Shown: in pieces, positions 40,786 to 53,206 of the stretch
Position numbering within the stretch: position 1 is the stretch's first letter
How the letters are laid out: the number at the start of each line of letters is the position of its first letter
From: Pelobates cultripes
Taxonomy: Eukaryota; Chordata; Amphibia; Anura; Pelobatidae
Direction of reading: 5' to 3'
Length of the DNA: 64,000 nt
Assembly: GCA_933207985.1 (NCBI GenBank)
Contig: OW240915.1
Coordinates: 273,055,444 to 273,119,443, forward strand
Program-made: the position numbers and the translations under genes
Notes under the pieces: model-generated
The model's input: the letters and a program-made list of their open reading frames with translations, nothing else
Told to the model about the DNA's origin: nothing
Databases searched by the model: none

Positions 40786-42199
40786 GAAAGTTTAAATAAA
40801 ATTGGTGTAGGTAGTAACAGACATAAATCTAAGGACTGTAAGAACAAGTACAGTCAAATGGATGAGGTTAAAAAACAAAGAATGAAAGAAAGGACAAAAA
40901 ACAGAAGAGGTAGAGAACTAGGCACACCCCTCATACACGCCATATTCTCATGGTAACAGTATTCATTAGATGGGTAAACTTTCTTATATCACTATCAGAG
41001 TTTATGAGTTTAGCCACTTTTTCAAACTGTTTATTTTTAAAAGTTCTAATTACTACCCATCCATATTTTCCTAAAGCCATTCTACTATATTGATTCTGCT
41101 AACATAAGCGTTTTAGTGCAACCACTTTGCTTTATTTAGATTTTCATCTACCTGTCCAATTTCTATAGATTGTGTATACTGTAAACACGTTTCACACTAT
41201 TAAACACTATTCTCATATTCGAATATATACATATTGATTCAAGTGTAAGATTACATCATACACTAACTTAAATAGTTTAACCGTTTGAGTATTAGATGTA
41301 AAATCGCAAAGGGTTAATATCAATTTGTTTGCTTTCCAAGCCCAGCAGACAATTAAAATCCCGGAAAATCTAGGAATATGTTATCCTTGCACTAACAGAT
41401 GGTAGCAACACAATAGCATAAACAGTTAAGGCATCCCATTAGGAATTCCGCTGTAAATCCACAGATGTGATCTTTAGTATAAACCCACAAGGTAAAATGA
41501 AATGTATTAAGCCACAGAAAAGCAATGTTTAAGATTATATTATTTATAGAATTTTAAACACAGCTGCAATATTTCATTTTCTATATGGACTTAAGCAAGA
41601 GCAAGCAATATTTAATATTAAAGATTTGTTTGATGATCAGATTAGAAAGCTGAATAAAAATAATTGCAATGTTTAAAGATTTGCCGTCCGGAGAAATAAG
41701 TGTTGTCTCCTGGTTCTAGACAGATTAAGTATGAGTATTCTAAACTGTGCATTTAGAACCAAATGCTTGGTGCAGGTTCCGAGCAGCAAGTGGCTGTTCG
41801 TTTAAAATACAAAAGGAAGCATTTTTGTTCAGTACTTTGAAGCATTTGTCGATTACCTCTTGTATTTCACGAAAAGAGGTCATGTGCGCAAAGCTTTATA
41901 TCAGGCACAGAAATAAAGTAACAGCAGATGGAAAAGTCTATCTAAAATAGATTGAAACCGTGGCTGAAAAGAGCTTTAGATGTTATTTGGAAATAACAGA
42001 GACAAGGAAGAAAACAATGTGCTCTTTATCATCAATGACTTTAGAAAATGTCAACTCCTTTGTTGATGACCCCTTAGATGATGTATCCAACATCTGCTAG
42101 AGATGACTTTTCTTAATGTGATAGAGTCAGATGTCACTTCACTGTTGCAGGGAGACAGGAAGTCCAAGATGTCACCACAAGGTCCAAAGTATACAAAGA
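40786..42199. other. Anonymous AT-rich DNA
   Basis: No gene or repeat recognised. A 67-codon frame at 41747-41950 has no motif. Confidence 0.5.
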
Positions 42200-43235
42200 T
42201 GACAAAGCATTTTTATTTTATTTTTTTAATTCTTTATTTTTGAAGTGCAAGGATTTATCATGTACATTTTAACATATAGGTAAGCTTCTATCACGGGATA
42301 TAACAACATACAGCATAAATCAAGCTAATATCCATTTGCACTTTTTTGTTCTGTTATTAGAAGAGATCTATAGCTCAGGTCTAACAGATGAAACAGGGAG
42401 AGGGAAATTTTTTTTAAAAAGTAACAAAAGTAAACAAAATGGGTATGTCTGACAATTATGCACTGTGAAAACAACTATAAATCCGTCTAGCTGCAGATAG
42501 GGTCTGTGAGTCACTCCGCCGATGTCCGTAGAGGTCTGGTCTCTGTCACAGCTTGCCATTCCAAGGGTAATCCTCTATTGTGCCCAGGCACTTAGACAGT
42601 ATCGGAGCTTCCACCTCATGTACACTTCTTGGTCCACAGCCGCGTTGCGGGTACTCTGGCCGCAGCATCTCGATTGGCTCTGCCGCAGCAGCCACCTGCA
42701 TTTTCTCCTCCAGAGTTCTCTTCCATGAGGTAAGATCCCTCGCTTGAAGCATGGCCGCACAGATGACCGAGTGGGTAATCGTTGGGTGGGTCTTTTGTCT
42801 TGTCTACCTCTCCAATGTGGGAGCAGTGGATAATCCCCGTCGCTTAACTGCCAGGAGGGAGGAAGGTTTGGATTCTTGTTCCACCGCTTGCCCTCTCCCA
42901 TCTGCTAATTTTCAGCTTGCACCCCTTTGTCTCTCAGTTTCCGCCAGAACGGACAGAATAGCTTATCCAGTCGCTCCTCGAGTGTCCCCTGTGAGCCTCT
43001 TGGTGTAGGGTCAGGTGAGACTCAGTGCTGGGCGCGGGCTTCAGGAGTGGGTGAGGTGCTTGCTGCCTCTTAGAGCTTAGAGGTATAGGTGACATGGCAG
43101 GAAAAACCCTGCAAAAATTGGAGCAAAAATTGAAGTTTGTATGTGCAGAATTCCGCTTTGAAACAATGCACTTACAGAATTTAACCACTCTGCTGCTGGA
43201 GGTGTAACTACATCTTTAGCAACATCATTGGGGTG
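42200..43235 (-). repeat. Possible 3' part of a non-LTR retroelement (unclassified)
   Basis: A T-rich left edge (about 42214-42240, A-rich on the minus strand) followed by about 1 kb of more GC-rich sequence with several medium frames on both strands (60-108 aa), none with a domain I recognise. The layout suggests the end of a LINE-like element in minus orientation, but there is no motif proof. Confidence 0.3.
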
Positions 43236-43254
43236 TCATCAGACTGCTTAGAAC

Positions 43255-43520
43255 TATGAGCGGCGGTTGGGGGCCCTAAGTAACAAAAGGGGGGGACCTA
43301 TAGTCTCCCCCCTGGCCCCACCCTTGAGCAGCAGGTGGGGGCCCTAAGTAACAAAAGGGGGGATCTATTGTCTCCCCCCCTGGCCCCAACCCATGAGCGG
43401 TGGGTGGGGACCCTAATTAAATAAATAATGGGGGGACCTAATGTCCTCCCAGGTCCCCCCCCAATGAGCGGCGGGTGGGGACCCTAATTAAACAAGCCCC
43501 TAGTCACTCCCCCCAATAAA
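43255..43520 (+). repeat. GC-rich minisatellite, unit about 65-70 bp
   Basis: Four imperfect copies of GAGCGGCGGTTGGGGGCCCT ... CTCCCCCCTGGCCCC. G-runs and C-runs within each unit could pair. Confidence 0.8.
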
Positions 43521-43783
43521 AATACCCTACTTACCCACCTCACCCTAATAATAGTGAGGGGGTGGAGCCAATAAACTAAGAACTGGAAAATACAATTTCA
43601 TACTTACCATTAGATGTCTTCTTTCTTCTCTTAATTTATTTCTTCAGCCCCAAAAAAGGCCAAATAAAATTCCATAATTGTCCCGTCGCAACTGTTAAAA
43701 TAAAAAAAAGAACCGTAGCGAAAAAAACGCAGCAAAAAAAAAACGACAGAAAAAATAATCCATGTTCCCCCAGGGTGGGCTCC

Positions 43784-44248
43784 GCATAGAATGAGCTTTG
43801 CAGGGCGGGGAAGCCTTATATGCCCTGCAATACCCATGCCCTGCAATTTGACTCAGAGCACTCTGATTAGCTGATTCCAAGCCAACCAATCAAAGTGCTC
43901 TGACAGGTAAATGAAGAGACTGACAGGTGAGTCTATACATTTACCTGTCACAACACTCTGTTTGTTTGGCTTGGACAGGTAAGTCTCTAAATTTACCTGT
44001 CAAAGCACTCTGATTGGTTGGCTTGAAATCCAACCAATCAGAGTGCTCTGAGTCATTTTACACAGCGTGGGAAAGTTCTTTGGAGTTTTCCCACGCTGTG
44101 TAAAATGACTCAGAGTACTCTGATTGGTTGGATTCCAAGCCAACCAATCAGAGTGCTGTGACAGGTAAATGTAGAGACTTACCTGTCAGTCAAATTGCAG
44201 GGCATGGGAAGGATTTATAAGCCTTTCCCCGCTCTGCGGAGCTCAGTC
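43784..44248. repeat. Large nested palindrome (foldback element)
   Basis: The outer left part (GGGGAAGCCTTATATGCCCT ... CCCTGCAATTTGACT) is mirrored on the right (AGTCAAATTGCAGGG ... GGATTTATAAGCCTTTCCCC). The central hairpin 44030-44131 has 45-nt arms with a 12-nt loop (TTACACAGCGTGGGAAA paired to its complement). Modules CTCTGATTGGTTGG and its complement recur six or more times, so several alternative hairpins are possible. No protein frame. Confidence 0.85.
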
Positions 44249-44483
44249 TGCACGGTGCCCTTGCTGGGTGAAGATGGATTTTCTTTTTGGCATCTGTTTT
44301 TTTTAATTTATTATTATTAATTTAATTAAGGTTCCCACCTGACGGTCATGGGTAGAGGCCTAGGGGGTCCCTGGATATAAATCAGTATCTTATATAGCAG
44401 TGATCAAGAGCTACGGTAAGAGTATGTGTAACCAATAGTTATAGCAAAAACAATAACAATGTTGCAATATGAAAAAGTAGCTA

Positions 44484-44572
44484 TTTAGATCAGTAACACA
44501 GTCTTGTAGGGCTATTCCTATTAGGCTATTCCTAATAGGAATAGCCCTACAAGGCTGCGTTATTGATCTAAA
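44484..44572. repeat. 89-bp near-perfect hairpin
   Basis: 42-nt arms (TTTAGATCAGTAACACAGTC ... and its complement) with three mismatches (one G-T pairable) and a 5-nt loop. It could be foldback DNA, or a precursor-like stem-loop if transcribed. Confidence 0.85.
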
Positions 44573-45327
44573 TTGAATAGATCAACCTTGAATAGATTCT
44601 ACTGATGATGCATTAGCCCAGTGAGCTATCTCACCAACTATTTTAAGCATATGTTGGGCTATAGAATGTAGGATTCTGGACACCTTAACATTAATGCAGC
44701 ATAATGAAACGCCTGGTACTCCAGTTGCTGGTACCAGTGCCCATTGAGAGTGTGGTAGTGGCAAAGGATGTCTCTCCTGCTTTAATGTGCAAAACTATGT
44801 TATATGAAATAGTACTGGGCTTTAGGGATCACTCACTTATCTTAGTTTGCAGTCTTGCCGAAGGAAGTCTACAGGACTTAAGTAGGAAATGTACATAGAC
44901 AGAGCTGCTGGTGGCATTCTAAAGGCTGTAGCTAAGGATAAGAGTTAAGTGAGAAGAAAGCCATCAGCTAATGTGACACATGGTGCTAGAAACATGTTAT
45001 CCCTTTAACTAAGATTAAAATAAAGCAAAATCTAAATATGTTGGTTCTATGTCTACATACAAATGCAGTATACATTTGATATTGCTTGTGAGAAGCAATA
45101 AACAATCGATATCATTCTTTATTAGTTGTCTTGTTATTTAATTTGCCTTCCATAGAAAGTATTTATAAAAAGTGAATTTGTATGTGTTTTATTCACTGTG
45201 ATGTACGAATAACTAATGGGTGTCTAAAACTCTAGTGAAAGCCCTATCACTGCCTAATCTAAGCATTGTCAAGTATCAATTTGACTTCTATGGATTATGG
45301 TATCAAAGCACTGCTCTAATATAATGT
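44573..45327. other. No feature recognised
   Basis: AT-rich. Two 60-64-codon frames on opposite strands overlap around 44704-44764 without motifs. Confidence 0.5.
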
Positions 45328-45608
45328 TGTTTTCCCCCCGAAAATAAGACATCCCTGAAAAAAATCCCTAGTTGAGATCGTCACTAGTTCGCTAATTCGC
45401 TAATCTATGTACGAGGAATTTTCCCTGAATATAGATTCGCGGGATTCCATGCCTTAGTGAACTGATCTATGATCTGGAGAATTCCCCCGAACGTAGATTT
45501 GCTTTCTTGCACGTGCTTGTTGACAACCCCCCCCCCCAAAAAAAAGCCCTAGTGTATTTTTGGAGCAAAAATTAATATAAGACCCGGTCTTATTTTCAGG
45601 GGAAAACA
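45328..45608. mobile_element. 281-bp MITE with TGTTTTCC/GGAAAACA ends
   Basis: Terminal inverted repeats TGTTTTCCCCCCGAAAATAA and GTCTTATTTTCAGGGGAAAA(CA). Inner TAAGACCCGG and AATAAGACAT segments are also mirrored. No coding frame. Widespread type of short DNA element. Superfamily not assigned. Confidence 0.75.
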
Positions 45609-46414
45609 GTAATAACACCATTCAAATGTAATGTGTAATTAATAAAATTACACATTATATGAGTACCACTCATGCATTTGCAAACAAGCCAAGGAATTCA
45701 GAAATATTAGGAATGAGGGAATTTATTCTAAATGCTTCAACTGTAACCTCCATATATTAAAGGGCTGCTACTTTAGCTGACTCATTGTAAGCCAAGTACA
45801 CGATAAGGTACATAGTATTCAAAGTACCTGGAACAGGGTATTTCTATGAGACCTGTATAGTTTATTTGACTGAAAGCTCATATTCAATAAGATATGTTGA
45901 TTGATCATCAGTCAGACCATCATTTGCTGCATGATAGTATAGAAACTAAAACTGAAGAGATTCTAAATTTGGAAACTTTTAAGATATTCAGTCTCAGAGT
46001 CGAACCATAAATACACCACAGTCTCTCAAGTAATGTATTCTCAATTTCTTCTGCTACTGTGTACCTCCTTGAGTGCCCTTCATCAAATTCTCTTCTAAAT
46101 GGAACAAAGATCTTCAAATAGATCTTGATTCTATGTTGAGGTGGATATTTTTGAGCGGATATAAACACATTTCCAGTAAAGAGTGATTTATTACGTTTAC
46201 ATTTACTAACCTGTTTAACAAAATCATTGATCTTGAAAAACAATGAAATAGATCTTAATTCATGCAGAAGCTTTCTGATTATTATTTATTCACTTATCAA
46301 GCGCACTTCAAAACAGATAAAAAAATAACAAGGTAAATATGCCATTCAGGAAAATCATCAAATAAAAAAAATTGTGGTAGTTTGAAATAAAAAAATGTAC
46401 ACTAAATCCAGATA
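45609..46414. other. No confident feature
   Basis: AT-rich. The minus frame 45920-46243 (107 aa, containing EFDEGHSRRYTVAEEIENTL) vaguely resembles a fragment of a protein, but no family is recognised. Confidence 0.4.
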
Positions 46415-46490
46415 AGGTGTTTCGACGTGAGGCTTTCCCAAGACCCTGATAAACTAGTGGTGACACACGTTGATATATGTGATCCCAAGG
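46415..46490 (-). repeat. Penelope-like 3'-end relic
   Basis: On the minus strand TTATCAGGGTCTTGGGAAAG ... CGTCGAAACACC resembles the CTTGA..AAG ... CGAAAC signature common near Penelope-type ends. No functional ribozyme core. Confidence 0.4.
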
Positions 46491-47470
46491 TATTACCGTT
46501 TGTCTTTAATATGAATACTCAGAATACTTGCTTGGTAACTGAAATAGTCACTGAATCACTGTTTGTTCACTGAAAGTGTTGCTATGCTGTATCTTGTTTA
46601 CGCAGAAAGCAATTGCAGATATTAGTAATTTTGGCACCGTTGCTGCAGGAAACATGATTATCTGAGACTGGTACAAAACATTAAGGCATACCTCCAAGCA
46701 TATCAAATGAATAGCCAAAAAATGATAGCTCCTTTTAAATGTATGAGTAGCAACAAGGGGTTAGGACTATACATTTAGTAGAATAAAAAATGAGTCTGGG
46801 TTATTTTATTTGCATAAATTGGTTTAAAAGCACATTTACAATATAAATTACTATGCACTTTGTTTTTGCAACAAAGGCGATGGTTTGTATTATATTCATA
46901 AAAATAAAAACAATGTGTTAACCGTCGTGTCTTTAAACACAAAACAAATCATCATATAAACTTCATTATTTACAAGCAAAACTTCTGGCCTTTAATAAGC
47001 AGGTAAGCAGGTTGGCTACACATAATTTAGCCCCATGTTAGCAATTTAAGGGAAATGTGTCCAACCCACAAACCATAGGCAGGTGAACTGTTAATTTCCA
47101 ATGAATAAAACCATGAAATAAATATTATTGTTAGTTTAGGAAATAAAGAAAATGCCGGGGAGAGGAGGGGGTGTTAACCTCTTCTTAACTCCTTGGTCCC
47201 TGTCAGGGGAATCTGCACAGATGGGGCTCTCTCTCCTCCTTCGAGTGTATAATTAATGAGAAATTACTGCACCAGATGTATGTCACTGACATTCTGTTTA
47301 AATGAAATTACTGGTTTCGTCATGTCCTCTCCTGATTGTATGGACTAATGGTAACCACCATTTTGCTCTATGTTCATCTTAAACTCAAAATCAATCAAAT
47401 ATAATTAAAATATAAAAACAAATAAATATATATATCAAAGATCAAGCACTCTCTAGGAATTTGTGAAAAA
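46491..47470. other. No feature recognised
   Basis: AT-rich sequence without a frame or repeat that I can name. Confidence 0.5.
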
Positions 47471-47560
47471 ATATATTTACCAAACTAACATCAACATTTC
47501 GATTCTGGGTCTATATCTTTTTCATTATCTTGATAAAGATACAGGAGGGTTAAAAAACTC
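47471..47560 (-). repeat. Second Penelope-like 3'-end relic
   Basis: On the minus strand TTATCAAGATAATGAAAAAG ... ATCGAAATGTTG follows the same CTTGATAAAG ... CGAAACGTTG layout, decayed. Confidence 0.4.
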
Positions 47561-47721
47561 TTTGCTCTTTTTGGTGATCTTGAAGCAACTTTAAGATGCT
47601 TGAAAACACTTTCAAGTTTGATGTTTAAAGTGACTCTTTTCAACTTACCCAGAATAATTTGACGCAAGATATAAATGGTGACAAACCGGCCACAGCTTTA
47701 TTTAAAACAATGTGACACCAT

Positions 47722-47845
47722 GACTTAACCATAACATCCATGCTAACCACTGGCTTTTGCTCAGTGGGCACGTCCTTCACTAAGACTTAACCATACCATC
47801 CATGCTAACCACTGGCTTTGGCTCAGTGGGCACGTCCTTCATCAT
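47722..47845 (+). repeat. Two tandem 62-bp copies
   Basis: 47722-47783 and 47784-47845 differ at only a few positions (GACTTAACCATAACATCC versus GACTTAACCATACCATCC at their starts). Confidence 0.9.
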
Positions 47846-47996
47846 AACTTCATCCCGAGACTAGGGGAGGGATGAGTCCAGAACCATTTCCACTGGACTG
47901 CTGGTCTAACCCTGACTGGCAAGGACCTTCATCCACCTGCTGTGACAAGAAAACACAATTAGCACAACACAGAACTCCATCACAGAACATATCAAA

Positions 47997-48023
47997 GGGA
48001 GGGTGGGTGGGTGGGTGGGTGGG
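47997..48023 (+). repeat. (GGGT)n tract with G-quadruplex potential
   Basis: Seven consecutive GGG runs separated by single A or T bases. Confidence 0.9.
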
Positions 48024-49880
48024 AAGCTGTTCCCAAGCCAGATAATTAAGATGGCTGAGGGTAACAGAAAATGGCTCCCTCTATATATATATATATATGG
48101 CCACTCCCCTTAACTTAGGCCTCCCCCTTACCTACAGGACCTCCTTTCTTTGAACTTATTACACTCCCCCCGCTCATACATGTCTCTGCTCCCAGCTAGC
48201 CCTTTGGTCTGCCTCCTCAGGGTCTGGAGCATTCATACAGAGCATTGGGGATTTTAAAATGGAATTCTCCCTTCACATGAGGCTGCCATCATTTTGACAG
48301 ACTGACGCAATGATGTGGGTGGGATTTCCAGCCAGCCATAGCTTCCAGTGAATTAGGGGTGACTAAAATATTGTCTGTGTGTGTTGAATATGTGTACTGC
48401 TGTGTGAATTGATTTTAATTGGTTTTATTTCAGTGTTTTTTGTGTTTTGCTTTGTTAATATATTTGTTTCTATATTTATATAAAGCCCTAAGATAATGGG
48501 GTTTACTGATGTGTGTTTTCACAATTAGAGTACATGTGTCAAGACAACATACTTGTATACTCATTTTGGCACTTGAAAAGCAATATTCAGTGTGGAGACA
48601 GATGATTAAGACCAGGATGATGTCAGTTATTTAACAGATGGGAGAGGGTTTGGAACCTATGGAGTTACCATATTTGTTTTTTAGGACTTGACCTCTGGTC
48701 TACACTAATCCATTTATTGTAACTGTGCTTGAGGAAATATCCCATTAATGTCTAAATGGCTGACCAGATACTGTGTGACAAAATGGCTGACACACATAAT
48801 TAATTGCACCTTCCATTGTTAAACAAATATACAATTGACACAAACATGTTCTTAAAATGTATCTTAGTATAGATACTCTTAGGAAGGATATTCCTGCTCA
48901 GGAGAGCTTATACTGTAAGGAGATCAGGGAATTAACTTGAAACACCAAGGAAATGAGCTGGAACGTTAATAAGATGCACAAAGCTGGATGAAAATAACAT
49001 TGTTTTCTACAGATATTACTATGTATTGTACATTGCATCCAGTCCAAGCAATGTGCTCACATTCCATCAGTAAATGAGCCTCCATAGTTTTGTAATGAGA
49101 TCTCAATATTTCCAGGTGATTACATGCTTCTGGCGGTATTATAGGTGATTAGGAGATATATTTTAAATGACGTTTACCCGGCATCACACTACAAGGTTCA
49201 TTCAGCTCTAAGAATAGCTACTTAAGTCACATGTGTTTGTGCATCAGCTGTAAATTAAACATCAACAGCTTTCTATTGCCAGACAAATGTGTGATTTAAT
49301 GCAGGGGTTATGAAGCAGTCATCATTTGACCATATACTATAACATGTAATTGTTCTGTCAGGAGGTGCAGTACTTCATATGGATGGGAAAGTTTTTAATC
49401 TTATTGATGTTATTTTATTTTTAAAGTGAAAAAATAATAGCTTTTTGCATTTTGCATAAGTAAGTTCTACATCAGTTGCCTAAAATTAAATTAAGTCACT
49501 TTTGATGGTATTTGTTCTCTTAAGTTAACGTCTCAAATTTCTGTTTCATGTAGTTCAAATTATTTGTTATTTGGATATAGCTTAGTATTCATTTGATAAT
49601 GGCCTTATGTTATACATTTCTTCTTATTTACTTGGTTCCACTCCAAAAACTTTCTGCTTACGAGGCAGGCCTGCCTAACCGCTTAACTACTGGTAAAAAT
49701 ATACCTCCTTCCCCGGTGTTCTTCTTCCCTCAGGCCTGGGACCACCCTCCTTGTACATCCTTGGAGGAGGAATGGTTAGAATGTTAGGTGAAGTGAATAC
49801 TTAAGTTCGTTTCTGCCTCTTAGTGGCCCTATCATGGAGGAATGATATGATGGGTGCCCCATTGTATAATAACATTACAT
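48024..49880. other. No gene recognised
   Basis: AT-rich. TA run at 48082-48100. A 64-codon frame at 49593-49787 has no motif. Confidence 0.5.
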
Positions 49881-50435
49881 TTAAAAGGGACACTATAGTC
49901 ACCAAAACAACTTTAGCTTAATGGATCAGATTTGGTGTGTAGATCATGACCCTTCAGTATCACTGCTCAATTCTCTGCCATTCAAGAGTTACATCACTGG
50001 GATTATGCAGCCCTAGTCATACCTCCCTGCATGTGACTTATACTGCCTTCCTAAACACTTCCTGTAAAGAGTCATCTAATGTTTACATTTCCTTTCTTGC
50101 TAATTCTGTTTGCTAGAATTTTTTATCTTGTGCTCTGATAATAGCTTGCTCCCCGCAGGAGCCTCCTGCATGTAATTAAAGTTCAATTTAATGAGCAGGA
50201 AATAAAAACTTTGAAAGTAAGTTACATTTGATTGAATATGAAACCATTTTGTTTCCATGCTGGCTGTGTCAGTCACAGCCAGGGGAGGTGTAGCTAGGGC
50301 TGCATAAACAGAAACAAAAGTTATTTAACTCTTAAATGGCAGTGAATTGAGCAGCGAGACTGCAGGTACATGATCTATACACCAAAACTGCTTCATTAAG
50401 CTAAAGTTGCTTTGATGACTATAGACTACCTTTAA
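49881..50435 (+). mobile_element. T2-type MITE, copy partly duplicated downstream
   Basis: Starts TTAAAAGGGACACTATAGTC and ends GACTATAGACTACCTTTAA, with mirrored ends (ACTTTAGCTTAATG / CATTAAGCTAAAGT). Its right part is included in the 439-bp duplication. Confidence 0.7.
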
Positions 50436-50671
50436 GTCCAATTTTTTTAAGCACCATGAACGGGGTAGAGGAAGCAATTTTCAAGTGCAACCTTTATATC
50501 TAAGTTATTTTCTTTGCAACTTCATTCTGATACTTTCTCATACTCCCAAAATGATTTTTTATTTTCAATACGTTCTATTCTGTACTTCCGGATGAAAAAT
50601 ACTTACACATATATGAAATGTGCAAACTGCATTTAAATTAAAGGAAAGAATTTATTTAATCACAGTTTCTT
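50233..50671 (+). repeat. 439-bp direct duplication, copy 1
   Basis: From TGAATATGAAACCATTTTG to ATCACAGTTTCTT. It has the same length as 51657-52095 with about 8-9 substitutions and no net length change. It starts inside the MITE at 49881-50435. Confidence 0.9.
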
Positions 50672-51656
50672 TTGGCTGAATGCCAACCTCGGCGCATGCG
50701 GAATAGATCTTATTGGACGCATTTGCATTCCTGTTGCCAGTATTGGGGACTTCGGAAGTGCAATGGCCCTTTATTGTACACAGGAGTATGGGACCTCCCA
50801 CCGGCAAATTAGTTTGGCGAGATGAAACAGAGACCCAGCCCACTTATGACGGGCGGTTTTTCTGGCGCCAATATAAGTGTATATAAGGGAGGGGATGAAG
50901 GGAGGATGTTTGCACACTATTATGCCCTTGAGAAAGGCGGATATTATCGCCGAAACGCGCCTTGGGCTCTTTTTGGGGGGGTGTGGGCATTTGGCTTTGC
51001 ACTCCTTCACTGCTTTCACTATAGTTTAGGTTTACTGACCTATTTGAACCCTTTTTATTGCCTCCTCGCTTTATTTTTCATCTTTTCTACTTACATCTTT
51101 CTGTCCTGTCGATTTACCAACTTTGCAGAGATATATGGAGCCAATATGGCCAAGATATACTAATTTAAATTTGTAGTAAACCATCAGGACTGTATATTTA
51201 TATTTATACATAGATATTAAATAGTGAATAGTGAGGAATCATTTGTTTATTGTAGACTGGTTTGAAGGAACTGGAATTTATTTTCAGCCTGCTTCCATTA
51301 CACTTAAATGTGTTAATCTTTTGGATACTGTTGCTACTTTGTTGCACTTCTAAGTAGCTTTTTCACCATTTTTCTATTGGAAACTTTAACAAAGTATCGA
51401 GCTGTACTATCTGGACATGTGCATGCTGGATTGCTTTTTTGTACTCCTTCATCCCTAGTTTAAAACATTCTGGTGTATTATAGATTTTATATATGGGATT
51501 TTTGATGATTTTTCAAAAAAACTTTATTATATTTTTTCACTTTGTTTAATACACGGTAGTGAGCAAACATATTTATATTGCTCCAGAGGGGGGACTAGTT
51601 TTGAGGGGATTTGTTCCCGTTTTTTAGGGATTCTCTCTCCTCATTCTTGATTTTTC
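50672..51656. other. 985-bp insert between the duplicated copies
   Basis: Contains TATAAGGGAG near 50884 and, at about 50926-50960, CTTGAGAAAGGCGG ... CGCCGAAACGCGCC, a perfect GGCG/CGCC stem followed by GAAACGCG, a Penelope-like tail signature with a degenerate hammerhead core. An open frame of 113 aa (50822-51163) has no recognised domain. AT-rich towards the right end. Confidence 0.5.
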
Positions 51657-52095
51657 TGAATATGAAACCATTTTGTTTCCATGCTGGCTGTGTCAGTCAC
51701 AGCCAGGGGAGGTGTAGCTAGGGTTGCATAAACAGAAACAAAAGTGATTTAACTCTTAAATGGCAGTGAATTGAGCAGCGAGACTGCAGGTACATGATCT
51801 ATACACCAAAACTGCTTCATTAAGCTAAAGTTGTTTTGATGACTATAGAGTACCTTTAAGTCCAATTTTTTTGAGCACCATAAACGGGGTAGAGGAAGCA
51901 ATTTTCAAGTGCAACCTTTATATCTAAGTTATTTTCTTTGCAACTTCATTCTGATACTTTCTCATACTCCCAAAATGATTTTTTATTTTCAATACGTTCT
52001 ATTCTGTACCTCCGGATGAAAAATACTTACACATATATGAAATGTGCAAACTGCATTTAAATTAAAGGAAAGAATTTATTTCATCACAGTTTCTT
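51657..52095 (+). repeat. 439-bp direct duplication, copy 2
   Basis: See 50233-50671. This copy continues into different flank (GCATTAGACC), while copy 1 continues into the insert. Confidence 0.9.
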
Positions 52096-52713
52096 GCATT
52101 AGACCAAATACATCTCCAACTACTTTCTTCTACAAGTCCATAAATGATAGCTGGAAGGTTGTTTTTTTTTTTGTAGGGCCGCAGTACCTGCTGAAGTCTA
52201 ACGCAATAACAAATTAGTGAACATTATTTACTTGTAGAGGAAGATCAAAGAGAATGGCAGATGGCAGTTAAGGGTAATTTTAATAGGATTTCTATATATA
52301 GCTAGCATGCGAAGCTCACTTACTCATTCTTTATGCATGGAAAGAACCCATCCATAGCATTTCAACACTATTGCTCTTAGACTGGTTAGATAACAGTCTA
52401 ATAAAAAAGATTTATGCACCCCTATTTATAGCTTTTCAAGCGGAGGAATAAATATATGCTAATGTGATGGAGATTTGCATAGAGGAACTATTCAAATTTT
52501 GCATTACTCATGAATGTTCTTAACAGGGAGAAGTGTACAATATGGCAGCTTTACAAATATATGCAAGGTCAATTCTCTTAACCCCTTAGTGACGGAAGCT
52601 TTCTTAAATTCCATGAGTTTGTGACAAAAGCTTTTTTTGCACTTTTGCTTTGTGTTTGTTCCATTGTGTTTTTCCAATTTTGCATTTGTGGCATCTATAC
52701 ATATTGTATTTGA
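52096..52713. other. No gene recognised
   Basis: AT-rich. A lone TTAACCCCTTAGTGAC at about 52578 resembles one end of the TTAA-type elements, with no partner end found. Confidence 0.5.
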
Positions 52714-53206
52714 TTTAGAGGGACACTATAGGCACCCAGACCACTTCAGCTCATTCAAATAGTCTGGGTGAAGTGTCACAGTTTTTCAATAAATTGCAAG
52801 AATTACCTGCCAGGGTTAAGTCCAGTTTACTTTTGGGTGGTTAGGCTACTTTTGTTCACCTGACTCTGGATGTCCTCATGCTATGCATAAGGACATCGAG
52901 TGTCACCCAAAACCCCATTGGGAAGCATTATACTGTTTTTTCCTATGGAGGAAGTCCTAATGCGAGCGGCAATCGCCACGCATGCGCGTTAGGTTCCCCC
53001 CTGCCAGCTGACGTCGGCGGAGTATGGAGCGGAGGCGGAGCCTGAACTAGCGTAGAGGGACATTGGCATCAGGTAAGTGACAGAAAGTGTTTTTATCTCC
53101 TTTTGCACCAGAGGGGGAGGGGGGCAGTGAGGGAGGGGAGCGATATAGGGAGCTATCATTCCAGGAAAACAACTTTGTTTTCCTGGCACTATAGTTTCCC
53201 CCTTAA
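52714..53206 (+). mobile_element. T2-type MITE, family C, divergent copy
   Basis: Starts TTTAGAGGGACACTATAGGC and ends TTTTCCTGGCACTATAGTTT ... CCTTAA. It shares ACCCAGACCACTTCAGCT and the GGAAAACAACTTTGTTTTCC hairpin with the two copies downstream. The 88-codon minus frame is not a gene. Confidence 0.7.

Noticed and set aside
42368..43188. Frames of 60-108 aa as a host gene
   Set aside because: Both strands are equally open and there is no recognised motif. Probably a repeat remnant.
50926..50960. Second hammerhead ribozyme
   Set aside because: Stem II and GAAAC are present but the CTGANGA core is replaced by CTTGAGA. Treated as a Penelope tail relic only.
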